Source: Bryocella elongata
Lineage (GTDB): Bacteria; Acidobacteriota; Terriglobia; Terriglobales; Acidobacteriaceae
Assembly (NCBI RefSeq): GCF_900108185.1
Contig: NZ_FNVA01000005.1
Coordinates: 62,001 to 126,000 of the forward strand
Direction of reading: 5' to 3'
DNA length: 64,000 bases
Shown here: piece by piece, positions 36,323 to 45,254 of the stretch
How the letters are laid out: each line of letters begins with the position of its first letter
Numbering within the stretch: the first letter of the stretch is position 1
The notes under the pieces: generated by a model
Told to the model about the DNA's origin: nothing
What the model saw: the letters and a program-made list of their open reading frames with translations, nothing else
The model's database searches: none
Translations under genes and position numbers: made by a program

Positions 36323-36925
36323 ATGAAGATTCTCCATCTTGATTCCAGCGTGACCGGCGCGAACTCCATCAGCCGTCCGCTTACGGCGGCCACCGTGGCT
36401 CGCCTGCTTGAGCTGAACCCCGGCGCCGAGGTCACGTACCGCGATCTCGTCAACGAGCCGCTGCCGCACAACACCGCTGCCGCCCGCACACCCAGCGCTC
36501 TGGGGCCTGACGCTACGGCCGAGCAGAAGCTCGAGGTCGCTCTCGGCCAGACCCTGCTCGACGAGCTCTTTGCCGCGGAGGTCGTGGTCATCGGCGTGCC
36601 GATGTACAACTTCGGCATCTCCAGCCAGCTGAAGAGCTGGATCGACTACCTCGCGGTCCCCGGCAAGACGTTCTCCTACAGCGCGGAAGGCCCGAAGGGT
36701 CTTGCCGGTGGACGCCGCGTAATCCTCGTCAGCACCCGCGGCGGGCAGTACGGCCCGGGCTCGCCGTACGAGATCGCCGACTTCCAGGAGAAGTACGTCA
36801 AGTTCGTCTTCGGCTTCCTCGGCATCACCGAGGTTGAGGTCATCCGCGCTGAAGGCGTCGGCCGCCCTGACGTTCGCGAGTCAGCCATCGCAGCCGCGAA
36901 GCAGCAGATCGCTGAGCTCAAGTGA
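36323..36925 (+). CDS. azoR: FMN-dependent NADH-azoreductase
   Basis: The 200-residue protein has the flavodoxin-like AzoR fold with FMN-binding loops MKILHLDSSVTGANSISRPL, VPMYNFGISSQLKSWIDY and STRGGQYG. AzoR enzymes reduce quinones and azo dyes by two-electron transfer, which protects against electrophile stress. The ATG has AAGGA seven bases upstream. It is divergent from the HxlR-type regulator gene, its likely repressor, and is closed by a long-stem terminator. Confidence 0.93.
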   Translation: MKILHLDSSVTGANSISRPLTAATVARLLELNPGAEVTYRDLVNEPLPHNTAAARTPSALGPDATAEQKLEVALGQTLLDELFAAEVVVIGVPMYNFGISSQLKSWIDYLAVPGKTFSYSAEGPKGLAGGRRVILVSTRGGQYGPGSPYEIADFQEKYVKFVFGFLGITEVEVIRAEGVGRPDVRESAIAAAKQQIAELK

Positions 36926-36936
36926 GTATGAAAAAG

Positions 36937-36983
36937 GTCCTTCGCTCGGCGCGGATATTACCATCCCGAGCCGAGCGAAGGAC
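36937..36983 (+). terminator. Terminator after azoR
   Basis: GTCCTTCGCTCGGC and GCCGAGCGAAGGAC form a perfect 14-bp stem with a 19-base loop, followed by TTGGTTTCTT. It may serve the convergent aldo/keto reductase gene as well. Confidence 0.75.
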
Positions 36984-37033
36984 TTGGTTTCTTGCCATTC
37001 ACTGCTAGTGCGATTCAGGCTATCGCCTGAACT

Positions 37034-37984
37034 CTAGTACGCGCTGACGTCTGTCAGCGTCTTCAACTGTGCCTCGCTGAGCTTCAGCTTGACCGCTGCA
37101 AACAGTGCCTCAAGCTGCTCCGGCGATGTCGCGCTGGCGATCGGTGCAATTACCGTGGGCTGCGCCAGCAGCCAGGCCAATGCGATGGACGCCTGCTGCG
37201 CTCCGGTCTCCGCGCTCACCTGTTTGAGGGCGGCGAGGATCTTCATCCCGCGGTCGTTGAAGTACTTCTCCACGCGCGAGCCGCGGCCCTTGCCCCTGGT
37301 GTCTTCGAGGGTCTGATACTTGCCGGTGAGGAAGCCCGAGGCCAGCGAGAAGTAGACAATGGAGCCCATACCGAGCTCCGCAAGCACCGGTGCGAGGTCC
37401 TTCTCGTACGCTTCGCGGTCGATGAGGTTGTACTCCGGCTGCAGCGTGGCGTAGGCGGGCAGCTTCTTTTCGGCGGAGATCTTCTCGGCCTCACGCAGCC
37501 GCTCGCCGCTGTAGTTCGACGCTCCGATGAAGCGTACCTTGCCCTGTGCGATCAGCTGCTGATACGCCTCCAGCGTCTCGTCCAGCGGAGTGTTGGGGTC
37601 ATCCTTGTGCGACTGGTAGAGGTCGATGGCGTCGGTCTGCAGGCGCTTCAGCGAGGCCTCGACCTCGCTGAGGATGTACTGCTTCGAAAGGCCTTCGCCG
37701 ACGTCGGGCATCTTCATCCCAACCTTGGTCAGCAGCACGATTTTGTCGCGCTTGCCGGTCTGCTTCAGCCATTTGCCGAGGATCGCTTCGCTCTCGCCAC
37801 CCTTGTTGCCGGGCTTCCACGCCGAGTACACGTCCGCGGTGTCGATGCAGTTGAAGCCGCGATCCACGAAGGCATCCAGCACCGCAAAGGACTGCGCTTC
37901 ATCGATGGTCCATCCAAACACATTGCCGCCCAACACGAGTGGCACAATCTGCAAGTCAGTCTTGCCAAGCGAACGCAGTTCCAT
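37034..37984 (-). CDS. Aldo/keto reductase
   Basis: The 316-residue protein is a TIM-barrel aldo/keto reductase with the tetrad Asp49 and Tyr54 (IDTADVYSAW), Lys in LLTKVGM and His in DLYQSHKDD. The NADPH-binding end IALAWLLAQPTVIAPI is present. The N-terminal MELRSLGKTDLQIVPLVLGG is typical. It is likely a general carbonyl reductase acting in the cytoplasm. GGAG precedes the ATG at ten bases. It is divergent from the amidohydrolase pair. Confidence 0.93.
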   Translation of the reverse strand: MELRSLGKTDLQIVPLVLGGNVFGWTIDEAQSFAVLDAFVDRGFNCIDTADVYSAWKPGNKGGESEAILGKWLKQTGKRDKIVLLTKVGMKMPDVGEGLSKQYILSEVEASLKRLQTDAIDLYQSHKDDPNTPLDETLEAYQQLIAQGKVRFIGASNYSGERLREAEKISAEKKLPAYATLQPEYNLIDREAYEKDLAPVLAELGMGSIVYFSLASGFLTGKYQTLEDTRGKGRGSRVEKYFNDRGMKILAALKQVSAETGAQQASIALAWLLAQPTVIAPIASATSPEQLEALFAAVKLKLSEAQLKTLTDVSAY

Positions 37985-38115
37985 GAGTCGAAGTTCTCCT
38001 TCAGTTCTGTTGGAGTCCTTGGAGGACTGGAAGGATGCAATCGTGCGATGTGCGGCCGTGCGGAGCGTGCTATGCTCGCCGCATGTTTCACAATTTATCT
38101 GCTCGGAGGCCCGCG

Positions 38116-39471
38116 ATGGGGCTGCTTCGATCTCTCACCGCCCTGGCCTGCTCTGGCCTGGCTGGCGGCTTTTCTGTGATGGCGCTTTCAGCCCAGACCG
38201 CGACTACGCCTGCGGACCTCGTCCTGAAGAACGCTACCGTGATGACCGTGACGCACGGCACGCTGGAGCACGCCAGCGTATGGGTGCACAACGGCAAGAT
38301 CGCCGGTGTGGGTACGACTGTGAGTGCTCCTGCTGGTGCGATGGTTGTCGATGTGACGGGGAAGTATGTAACGCCCGGCATCATCGATCCGCACTCGCAC
38401 TCCGCGCTCGGCAATGACGTCAACGAAGCCACCAGCCCGGTGACCCCGTCGATGATGATGATCGACGCCTTCACCAACACGGACAAGGCGCTGTACCAGG
38501 CGCTGGCCGGTGGCGTGACGACGGAGCTGCTGCTGCATGGCTCGGCGAACATGATCGGCGGCCAGGCGGTGGTCATCAAGAACAAGTTTGGCCTCGACCG
38601 CGACAGCATGTTGTTCCCCAACGCTCCGCGCTCCATCAAGTTCGCGAGCGGCGAGAACCCGAAGCGCGTCTACGGCAGCCGCGGCATCGTGCCTTCCACG
38701 CGCATGGGCAACTTCGAGGTGATGCGTGAGGCCTTCGAAGACGCGAAGCACTACATGGCCACCTGGGATGCCTACAACGACAAGGTCGCCAAGGGCGACA
38801 AAACCGCGGTGGCGCCAAAGGTCGACCTGAAGCTTGAAGCTCTGGCCGATGTGCTGCGCGGCAAGATCTACGTGCAGATCCACTGCTATCGCGCGGACGA
38901 GTTCCTCACGGAGGAAGCTCTCGCGAAGGAGTACGGCTACAAGATCCGCGCCTTCCATCACGCGCTGGAGATGTACAAGGTGGGCGACAAGATCGCTCCG
39001 ACGGGCACGGGCATTGCGACCTTCGCCGACTGGTGGGGCTTCAAGGATGAGGCCTGGGATGCGATCCCATGGAACGCCGTGATGAGCATGCGCGAAGGTG
39101 TGCGTGTGGCGCTCAAGTCGGATTCGAATGATTATGTTCGCCGGCTCAATCAGGAGGCAGGCAAGATGGTGCATTACGGCGGGGCGACCGAAGAGGAAGC
39201 GCTGCGCATGATCACCCTCAACGCCGCTTGGATCATCGGCGTGGACGACAAAGTCGGCTCGATCGATGTCGGCAAGGATGGCGATCTCGTCATCTGGAAC
39301 ACCGATCCGCTCTCTACGTATGCACGCACGGAGAAGGTGTATATCGATGGCGACCTGTTCTTTGATAGCTCCATCGCAGGCTTTGGCACGCCGCACTTCC
39401 ACGGCGTGATGAGCGACGCTGGCTTCAGCGGCGCAGACGATGAAATCGGAGACGGAGAGGGAGCACGGTAA
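38116..39471 (+). CDS. Secreted amidohydrolase 1 of a tandem pair, metal ligands present
   Basis: The 451-residue product has a Sec signal and an amidohydrolase fold. The metal-binding His93-x-His95 lies in IIDPHSHSALG, a carboxylated-lysine or Glu position may be in the central region, histidines follow in VQIHCYRADEF and RAFHHALEMYK, and Asp in LKSDSNDY closes the site. The C-terminal VGSIDVGKDGDLVIWNTDPLS is the family signature. GGAGG six bases before ATG 38116 decides the start; ATG 38083 is possible. The second paralogue starts on the last base of this stop codon (TAATG). Substrate unknown. Confidence 0.88.
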   Translation: MGLLRSLTALACSGLAGGFSVMALSAQTATTPADLVLKNATVMTVTHGTLEHASVWVHNGKIAGVGTTVSAPAGAMVVDVTGKYVTPGIIDPHSHSALGNDVNEATSPVTPSMMMIDAFTNTDKALYQALAGGVTTELLLHGSANMIGGQAVVIKNKFGLDRDSMLFPNAPRSIKFASGENPKRVYGSRGIVPSTRMGNFEVMREAFEDAKHYMATWDAYNDKVAKGDKTAVAPKVDLKLEALADVLRGKIYVQIHCYRADEFLTEEALAKEYGYKIRAFHHALEMYKVGDKIAPTGTGIATFADWWGFKDEAWDAIPWNAVMSMREGVRVALKSDSNDYVRRLNQEAGKMVHYGGATEEEALRMITLNAAWIIGVDDKVGSIDVGKDGDLVIWNTDPLSTYARTEKVYIDGDLFFDSSIAGFGTPHFHGVMSDAGFSGADDEIGDGEGAR

Positions 39472-40814
39472 TGACGATGCGAAATTCAGCGACTGCACTT
39501 CTTGGCCTCGCCGTGATGGCGACTTGCGGCCTTGCCGTTGCGCAGGCTCCTGTAGGTCCGAACCTCACCAGCACAGCCGACGAGCAAACCATTGCGATCA
39601 TCGGCGGCAAGCTGCTTACGGTCTCGCACGGCACCATCGAGAACGGCACGGTCATCCTGCAATACGGCAAGATCGCAGCTGTTGGTACTCCCGCGACGGT
39701 GAAGATCCCCACGGGCGCGACGATCATCGATGCCAAAGGGAAGACGGTGTATCCGGGGCTGTTCGATTCGGAGTCGCACCTTGGTTTGTTCGAGGTGGGC
39801 TCGGATGCGAATGCACGCGACCTCGTCGAGACTGCCGATGAGATCGAGCCGCAGATGCATGTCTACGATGCGTTCCATGCAGAGACGGAGCGCATTCCGG
39901 TGCAGCGCATCAACGGTGTGACCAATGCGCTGATCTCGCCCGAGCCTGCTGATTCCTTGCCGGGGCAGGACAGCGTGATCCAGCTCTATGGCCGCGACCG
40001 CGACGAGATGTTCATCTCGAAAGACGCGGCGCTCTCGATGAACTTCATGGGCGATGTGCGCCGCCGCGGAGGTCCAGGCGGTGGTGGAAAGTTCCCCGGC
40101 ACCCGCATGGGCGTGGCCTCCCAGCTGCGCCAGACGTTCCTCGATGCACAAGCGTATGAGGCTTCGCTGAAGGGCGATAAGAAGGGCCCGGCGCCCAAGC
40201 GAGACCTGAAGTTGGAGGCGCTGCTGCCGTACCTGCACGGCGAAAAGCTCGTCGTGCTCTCGTGCGAAGAGGGCTACGAGGTCGAGGTCGCGATGGGCAT
40301 TGCGAAGGAGTTTCATCTCAAGGTCGCGCTCAATCACCTGACGCATACGCAGGATGTGCTGGACAAGATCGCGAGCTATCACGTGCCGGTCATCGTTGGT
40401 CCCATCTACGATGCGCCGATGGCGAACGAGCGCTACGACGCTGTGTTCTCGCTGCCGGCGGAGTTGGCGAAGCGCGGTGTCACGGTCGCCATCTCGACCG
40501 GTGGCGAAGGCATGGCGGACAGCCGCAACCTGCCCTACGCAGCGGGCTATGCCGTGGCCTATGGCTTGCCCTATGACGAAGCGCTGAAGAGCATCACGCT
40601 GACTCCAGCGACGATCTTCGGGCTTGGCGACAAGCTCGGCTCGCTCGATGTAGGCAAGACAGCGAACGTCGTCATCGCCAACGGCGACCCGCTGGATGTG
40701 CGCACCAATGTGGAGCAGGTCTTCATCGATGGCATCGCGGTGCCAATGGTCTCGCGGCAGACGAAGCTGCGCGATGAGTACGCTCCGCTGGTGAAGGGCG
40801 GGATGAAACAGTGA
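39471..40814 (+). CDS. Secreted amidohydrolase-like protein 2, metal site degenerate
   Basis: The 447-residue product shares the fold and the C-terminal signature (LGSLDVGKTANVVIANGDPL) with the preceding gene but lacks key ligands. The first HxH reads Ser100-Glu101-Ser-His103 (LFDSESHLG), and the closing aspartate segment reads VAISTGGEGM, without Asp. One histidine pair (NHLTHTQDVL) remains. It has its own signal peptide. Overlap by one base with gene 1 and a shared length suggest that the two proteins form a complex in which this one is a regulatory or structural partner. This is inference. A Gly-rich loop (residues about 200-206) is unusual. Confidence 0.85.
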   Translation: MTMRNSATALLGLAVMATCGLAVAQAPVGPNLTSTADEQTIAIIGGKLLTVSHGTIENGTVILQYGKIAAVGTPATVKIPTGATIIDAKGKTVYPGLFDSESHLGLFEVGSDANARDLVETADEIEPQMHVYDAFHAETERIPVQRINGVTNALISPEPADSLPGQDSVIQLYGRDRDEMFISKDAALSMNFMGDVRRRGGPGGGGKFPGTRMGVASQLRQTFLDAQAYEASLKGDKKGPAPKRDLKLEALLPYLHGEKLVVLSCEEGYEVEVAMGIAKEFHLKVALNHLTHTQDVLDKIASYHVPVIVGPIYDAPMANERYDAVFSLPAELAKRGVTVAISTGGEGMADSRNLPYAAGYAVAYGLPYDEALKSITLTPATIFGLGDKLGSLDVGKTANVVIANGDPLDVRTNVEQVFIDGIAVPMVSRQTKLRDEYAPLVKGGMKQ

Positions 40815-40849
40815 GTAGAGGATCGTGAGTAGAGAGTAGAGAAAGGCAA

Positions 40850-40876
40850 GAGGCCCGACGCCGCGCGCCGGGCCTC
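40850..40876. terminator. Terminator between convergent genes
   Basis: GAGGCCCG and CGGGCCTC form an 8-bp stem with an 11-base GC-rich loop, 35 bases past the amidohydrolase stop and 32 bases before the rhomboid-fold gene stop. It is followed by AGTCCCTTT and may serve both strands. Confidence 0.6.
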
Positions 40877-40907
40877 AGTCCCTTTACTCACTCCTCGCTG
40901 CCTTCCC

Positions 40908-41756
40908 CTAGTTCATCCACCGCTTGTCGTTCGGATCTCGAGGATTTCGCTTCTCGTCGTCGAGGTCCACGTAGCGTCCGCTGGAGTCGATGTTCACGTC
41001 GCGGCCCTGGTTACGCATGTACACCTGGAACTTCTTTGCAGCGCGGCGACGCTTGGCGCGATACCAGGCATTCCGCCAGCCGAAGATCGTCTCGCTGGCG
41101 AGGAAGCGTACGCCGCGCTTGGGAGTGAAGCGGATGTAGAGGAAGCCGGCCAGTGCAACGCACAGCACGGTCACGGCGCTGAAGCGGTCGCCACTGATCA
41201 GGGACATCGCGAGATAGACCAGCAGGTAGATCGCTGCGAGATGCCGCGCTTTGACGCTGAGGACGAACATCAGCTGCAGCGGCTGGTCAGGATAGAAGCG
41301 CGCATAGGCAAGCAGGATCGCCATGACCGCAGGCCACATACCGGCGGTCGCGCTCGCTCGCGAGATCCACGCGCCCTGGGCCCCGAGCAGCACCGCGATT
41401 ACGCACGCCAGCGCGCCGCCCGCGATCGTCGAGACGAAGAAGTACTCGGCCAGCCAGCGGCCGCCAAGGTCATCTTCCAGCACCGAGCCGAAGAACCAGA
41501 TGGAAAGCAGAGCAAAGATGGTGCCGATCAGGCCGAAGTTGAGGAACGAGTACGTAACCGGCTGCCACAGCATAGGGATGACGTGCGCCGGACTCAGCGA
41601 GAAGAGCTCGACGACGGTACCCGCAAACGCCGGCGCGGCGAGCCCGAGTACAGCGAGTGCGAAGTAGACGATAACTGCCGCCAGCACGAGCTGTCGTGTC
41701 ACGCCACGAAACGCCGGCAGAGCCAGCATCACCGGACCATTGGATCGGAAGGCCAT
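40908..41756 (-). CDS. Rhomboid-fold membrane protein without catalytic residues
   Basis: The 282-residue protein has six hydrophobic helices in rhomboid-like order, including WQPVTYSFLNFGLIGTIFALLSIWFFG in two parts, and a basic cytoplasmic tail with RRRAAKKFQVYMR. Where active rhomboids have GxSG the sequence reads ATAGMWPAV, and the second catalytic segment reads VALAGFLYI with no histidine. It is therefore likely a pseudoprotease of the iRhom/TMEM115 kind, acting by binding other membrane proteins. The ATG gives full length. The assignment rests on fold resemblance by eye. Confidence 0.72.
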   Translation of the reverse strand: MAFRSNGPVMLALPAFRGVTRQLVLAAVIVYFALAVLGLAAPAFAGTVVELFSLSPAHVIPMLWQPVTYSFLNFGLIGTIFALLSIWFFGSVLEDDLGGRWLAEYFFVSTIAGGALACVIAVLLGAQGAWISRASATAGMWPAVMAILLAYARFYPDQPLQLMFVLSVKARHLAAIYLLVYLAMSLISGDRFSAVTVLCVALAGFLYIRFTPKRGVRFLASETIFGWRNAWYRAKRRRAAKKFQVYMRNQGRDVNIDSSGRYVDLDDEKRNPRDPNDKRWMN

Positions 41757-41926
41757 CGGCTTCGAATCTTTCCGCGCAATTTTCTTGCGGTCAAGTAACC
41801 GCTCTCATCTCGCGCTGCGTCATATTGACGCGAAGTCCGAGCCCGGCTAGAACTAAGAGCGAGCTGCCCGAACGTCTGGCTCCATGGTACAAGGGCGCCG
41901 CGCAACCTCACGAACAGGAGTGGGTT

Positions 41927-42127
41927 ATGTCAGTTGTCTGTCCCGAGTGCGACAATCCGTTGGTTGTCGATGTCGATGACGTTGAAGAGGGTGAAGTCGT
42001 CACATGTGATGAGTGTGGCACCGACCTCGAGATTGTTTCGGTCGATCCCCTGCAACTCGCACCCGTAGATGACGAGGGCTACGACGATGACGACTATACT
42101 GAGGAGGAAGATGACGAAGACGAGTAG
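41927..42127 (+). CDS. LysW-like zinc-ribbon carrier protein, orphan
   Basis: The 66-residue protein has a zinc ribbon with Cys5, Cys8, Cys27 and Cys30 and then [17 protein letters not shown], matching the LysW amino-group carrier family, and a strongly acidic C-terminus. LysW carries alpha-aminoadipate or glutamate on the gamma-carboxyl of its terminal glutamate during lysine or arginine synthesis. The usual EDWGE ending is replaced by a run of Asp and Glu, although the last residue is still Glu. No lysine or arginine genes lie nearby, so its cargo is unknown. AGGAG precedes the ATG at seven bases. Confidence 0.78.
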   Translation: MSVVCPECDNPLVVDVDDVEEGEVVTCDECGTDLEIVSVDPLQLAPVDDEGYDDDDYTEEEDDEDE

Positions 42128-42518
42128 TACCCCTATGCAGCACCTCACCTGGACCCTGAAGGGCCGGGCTTTTCTGTTTGCTCTCGTTCTGTTGCTGATT
42201 CCGGCCATGGCGCAGGCCGCGGCCAGCCCGTTTGTGCCCGCAGCCGCTGAGCCAGCGCAACGCGTCGTCGATGGCAGCGTTATCGACGGAAATGACAAGC
42301 CGGTCTCCGGCGCTGTGGTGTACCTCAAGGATTCGAAGACGCTCGCGGTGAAGAGCTACCTGACCGACGATGCTGGGCACTTTCGTTTCGGCGAGCTTTC
42401 CCAGACTGCCGATTACGAGATCTGGGCACAGTTCAGCGGCATCAAATCCAAGTCGAAGACCATCAGCTCGTTCGACAACCGCAACGATTTTCACTTTCAG
42501 CTCAAGATCACCAAGTAG
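42111..42518 (+). CDS. Secreted carboxypeptidase-regulatory-like domain protein
   Basis: The 135-residue product has a signal peptide (hydrophobic around residues 15-32, ending AQA) and one Ig-like carboxypeptidase regulatory domain: [21 protein letters not shown] and [19 protein letters not shown] in order. Such domains are common extracytoplasmic add-ons in this phylum. The start ATG lies inside the acidic tail of the LysW-like gene, where GAGGAGGAAG serves both as codons for glutamate and as a ribosome binding site. ATG 42135 is the alternative but has no site of its own. Confidence 0.8.
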   Translation: MTKTSSTPMQHLTWTLKGRAFLFALVLLLIPAMAQAAASPFVPAAAEPAQRVVDGSVIDGNDKPVSGAVVYLKDSKTLAVKSYLTDDAGHFRFGELSQTADYEIWAQFSGIKSKSKTISSFDNRNDFHFQLKITK

Positions 42519-42540
42519 ACAAAATCGCTCTTGCGGCGAC

Positions 42541-42565
42541 AGGCCCACGCTCAGCGCGTGGGCCT
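42541..42565 (+). terminator. Terminator after LysW-like operon
   Basis: AGGCCCACGC and GCGTGGGCCT pair perfectly around TCAGC and are followed by TCGCTTTTG. Confidence 0.8.
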
Positions 42566-42641
42566 TCGCTTTTGTGTGGTCGCGCTGCAAAGCGAAGATC
42601 AGGCGAAGTACAATCGTCGCAGCGCACGAAGGCTACCCGCC

Positions 42642-44024
42642 ATGGCCGACGCCCTCCCAACTACCGATCTCTTCACGCACCTGCACATCGACCTGAACAG
42701 CTTCTTCGCTTCGGTCGAGCAGCAGCTGCACCCCGAGTACCGCGGCAGGCCGACGGCTGTTGTCGGTGGCCCCATTGCGGACACCGCCACGCTCATCGCC
42801 GCCAGCTATGAGTGCAAGGCCGTTGGGGTGAAGACCGGCACCAAGGTGGGCGAGGCGCGCACGAAGATCCCGGAGATCATCCTCGTCAATGGCAATCACA
42901 GCGTCTATGCGGAGTATTCGCACAAGATCTCCGCGGCGGTGGAGCGCGTGTGCCCGGTCGCGCACACGCCTTCGATCGACGAGATGGTGTGCGAACTGAT
43001 GGGCCGCGAGCGGCAGCCTCCCGCAGCAAGGAAGATCGCGCTTGCGATCAAGCAGGCGATCAAGGAGGACGTCGGCGAGACGCTGAACTGCTCCATCGGT
43101 ATGGCGCCGAATCGCTACCTCGCCAAGATCGCAAGCGACATGCAGAAGCCCGATGGCCTCATCGGCCTGCTGCCTTCGCAGCTGCCGCGAGCCATCGCGC
43201 ACCTCGAGCTGCGCGACCTGCCCGGCGTGGGCGCGCGCACGGAAGAGCGGCTCAACGCAAAGGGCATCCGCACGATGCCGGAGCTCCTCGCGCTCGATCG
43301 CAACGGCATGCATACGCTTTGGGACTCCGTCTGGGGCGACCGGCTGTATCACTGGCTGCGCGGGCATGACACCGGAGACGATGGCGCGCCTGTCGCCAGC
43401 GACCTGCAGAAGTCGCTGGGACATTCGCATGTGCTGGGGCCGGAGCATCGCTCGCAGGATGGAGCCTGGGCCGTCGCGCACAAGTTGCTGCACAAGGCAG
43501 CAATGCGGCTGCGCATGGAGCACTTTCACGCGGCGTCGATGGCGTTGACGATCAAGTACTCGCTCACGCGCGAGCAGGCGCAGGCGGTGTCGTCGCGCGG
43601 CGGCTACAGTGAAGACGAGGGCCCGGCGGTATCACCGGCGCGTGCCCGGGTGAAGAAGCACAGCTCCGGCATCACGCAGACCGGCTGGGGCATGGAGGCT
43701 CGCTTCCGTCACTCCAACGACACCCTGACGCTGCTCGAGGTCCTGCGCGGTTTGTGGGCGCAGCGGCCCAACGGAGCAGAGCATCAGAAGCCGTTCTTCG
43801 TCGGCGTGACCCTGCGCAACCTCTTGAACGATGAGGATGTCCCGCAACGCCTCTTCGCAGAGCCGGGGCATCGCACCGAGCTCTCCGCGACGATGGACAA
43901 GCTCAATCTCAAGTACGGCCACACCACGCTGCACTTCGCCGGAATGCTGCCCGCACGGGAGTCGGCGCCGACGCGGATTGCGTTCACGCAGATTCCTGTT
44001 CGCTATGGCGTGGACTATATGTAG
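42642..44024 (+). CDS. Y-family DNA polymerase (DinB/UmuC type)
   Basis: The 460-residue protein has the Y-family catalytic core: Asp17 in HIDLNSFFASVE and Asp113-Glu114 in PSIDEMV, with the finger segment AASYECKAVGVKTG and the helix-hairpin-helix LRDLPGVGARTEERLNAKG. Both acidic metal-binding positions are intact, so it should be active in translesion synthesis. It is longer than Pol IV (about 350) and carries a C-terminal part with GWGMEARFRHSND and a polyA-less tail ending YGVDYM. It lacks a beta-clamp motif that I can recognise. No imuA or lexA gene is near. Confidence 0.9.
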   Translation: MADALPTTDLFTHLHIDLNSFFASVEQQLHPEYRGRPTAVVGGPIADTATLIAASYECKAVGVKTGTKVGEARTKIPEIILVNGNHSVYAEYSHKISAAVERVCPVAHTPSIDEMVCELMGRERQPPAARKIALAIKQAIKEDVGETLNCSIGMAPNRYLAKIASDMQKPDGLIGLLPSQLPRAIAHLELRDLPGVGARTEERLNAKGIRTMPELLALDRNGMHTLWDSVWGDRLYHWLRGHDTGDDGAPVASDLQKSLGHSHVLGPEHRSQDGAWAVAHKLLHKAAMRLRMEHFHAASMALTIKYSLTREQAQAVSSRGGYSEDEGPAVSPARARVKKHSSGITQTGWGMEARFRHSNDTLTLLEVLRGLWAQRPNGAEHQKPFFVGVTLRNLLNDEDVPQRLFAEPGHRTELSATMDKLNLKYGHTTLHFAGMLPARESAPTRIAFTQIPVRYGVDYM

Positions 44025-44072
44025 AGCGAGCTCTCCCGCGCGCGATGTAAATTGTTCGCGAGGACTCTACGC

Positions 44073-45239
44073 ATGGTTCGCGCACGCTCCCGGCTCATCC
44101 TTCTTGCAGCAGCAGTGTCTCCGGCAGCATTACTGTTCGCACAGGCGCCCTCTGCCTCACCCAATCCTGTGCAGGGGACCGCACCGCAGCCCGGCACCGC
44201 GGATCATCCGCCCCGGCCGTCGTTTCCTGTGCGTGATCCTCATGGGCCGGGCTTCGTCACCGCGACAGAGCTTCCTGATGGCACTCTGCCTTCGCCAACA
44301 TTGGACGGCGACTTCATCATCGGCCCCACGCATGAGCCTGCAGCGGAGGCGAAGGTCTCTCCGGCGGTACCGCACGGTACCATCACCACCTTCACGATGA
44401 CGTCTGCCGATAGCCGCTACTATCCCGGCATCGCTCGCGAGCCGTATACCTTCGGCAAGCCGGATCCGAGCGAGCCGTCGCGCATGATCGTCGCGACGAG
44501 CCATCCTGCTCCCTGGACGCGAACGGTGACGGTATACGTGCCGCAGCAGTATGTGTCAGGTACCGAGGCGCCGATCCTCGTAGGCGCCGATGGACCGGAC
44601 AAGCTGCTCTTCACCGTGCTCGACAACCTCATCGCGGAGCACAAGGTGCCGGCGATGATTGCCATCTCCATCCAGAACGGCGGTGGCGATGCGCAGGGCT
44701 CGGAGCGTGGGCTCGAGTACGACACCATGAGCGGCAAATACGCCGAGTGGGTGGAGCACGAGGTCCTGCCGCGCGTGGAGACGCAATGCCTCGTCAAGCT
44801 CACGCACAACCCCGACGGCCGCGCTGCCATGGGCGGAAGCTCCGGCGCGGCGGTCTCGCTCATCATGGCGTGGTATCACCCTGAGTGGTACCACCGCGTG
44901 CTCAGCTACTCGGGAACGTTCGTGAACCAGCAATGGCCATGGAACCCCGCACTGCCGCACGGCGCGTGGGAGTTCCATGAGAAGCTCATTCCGTCTTCGC
45001 CCGCCAGGCCGATTCGTATCTGGATGGAGGTGGGCGACAGAGATCTGCTGAACCCCAACGCCATGCGCGATGGCTTCCACGACTGGGTCGATGCGAACGA
45101 GCGCATGGCGAAGGTTCTCAAGGCGAAGGGGTATCACTACCAGTTCGTCTTTGCGCGCAACGCGGGGCACACCGATCATGCGACCAAGGAGCAGACGCTA
45201 GCCGAGGCGCTGGAGTATGTCTGGCAGGGCTATCGGTGA
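44073..45239 (+). CDS. Secreted esterase (enterochelin esterase/esterase D-like)
   Basis: The 388-residue protein has a Sec signal (ending LFAQ), a Pro-rich linker, an N-terminal beta domain and an alpha/beta-hydrolase core. The nucleophile is in GGSSGAAVSLIMAW, the acid in EVGDRDLLNP and the histidine in NAGHTDHATKEQ. It resembles exported enterochelin-esterase-like enzymes, which act on diverse esters; no siderophore genes are nearby, so the substrate is unknown. GAGGA lies eight bases before the ATG. Confidence 0.9.
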   Translation: MVRARSRLILLAAAVSPAALLFAQAPSASPNPVQGTAPQPGTADHPPRPSFPVRDPHGPGFVTATELPDGTLPSPTLDGDFIIGPTHEPAAEAKVSPAVPHGTITTFTMTSADSRYYPGIAREPYTFGKPDPSEPSRMIVATSHPAPWTRTVTVYVPQQYVSGTEAPILVGADGPDKLLFTVLDNLIAEHKVPAMIAISIQNGGGDAQGSERGLEYDTMSGKYAEWVEHEVLPRVETQCLVKLTHNPDGRAAMGGSSGAAVSLIMAWYHPEWYHRVLSYSGTFVNQQWPWNPALPHGAWEFHEKLIPSSPARPIRIWMEVGDRDLLNPNAMRDGFHDWVDANERMAKVLKAKGYHYQFVFARNAGHTDHATKEQTLAEALEYVWQGYR

Positions 45240-45254
45240 GGAACGAGAGGCTCG

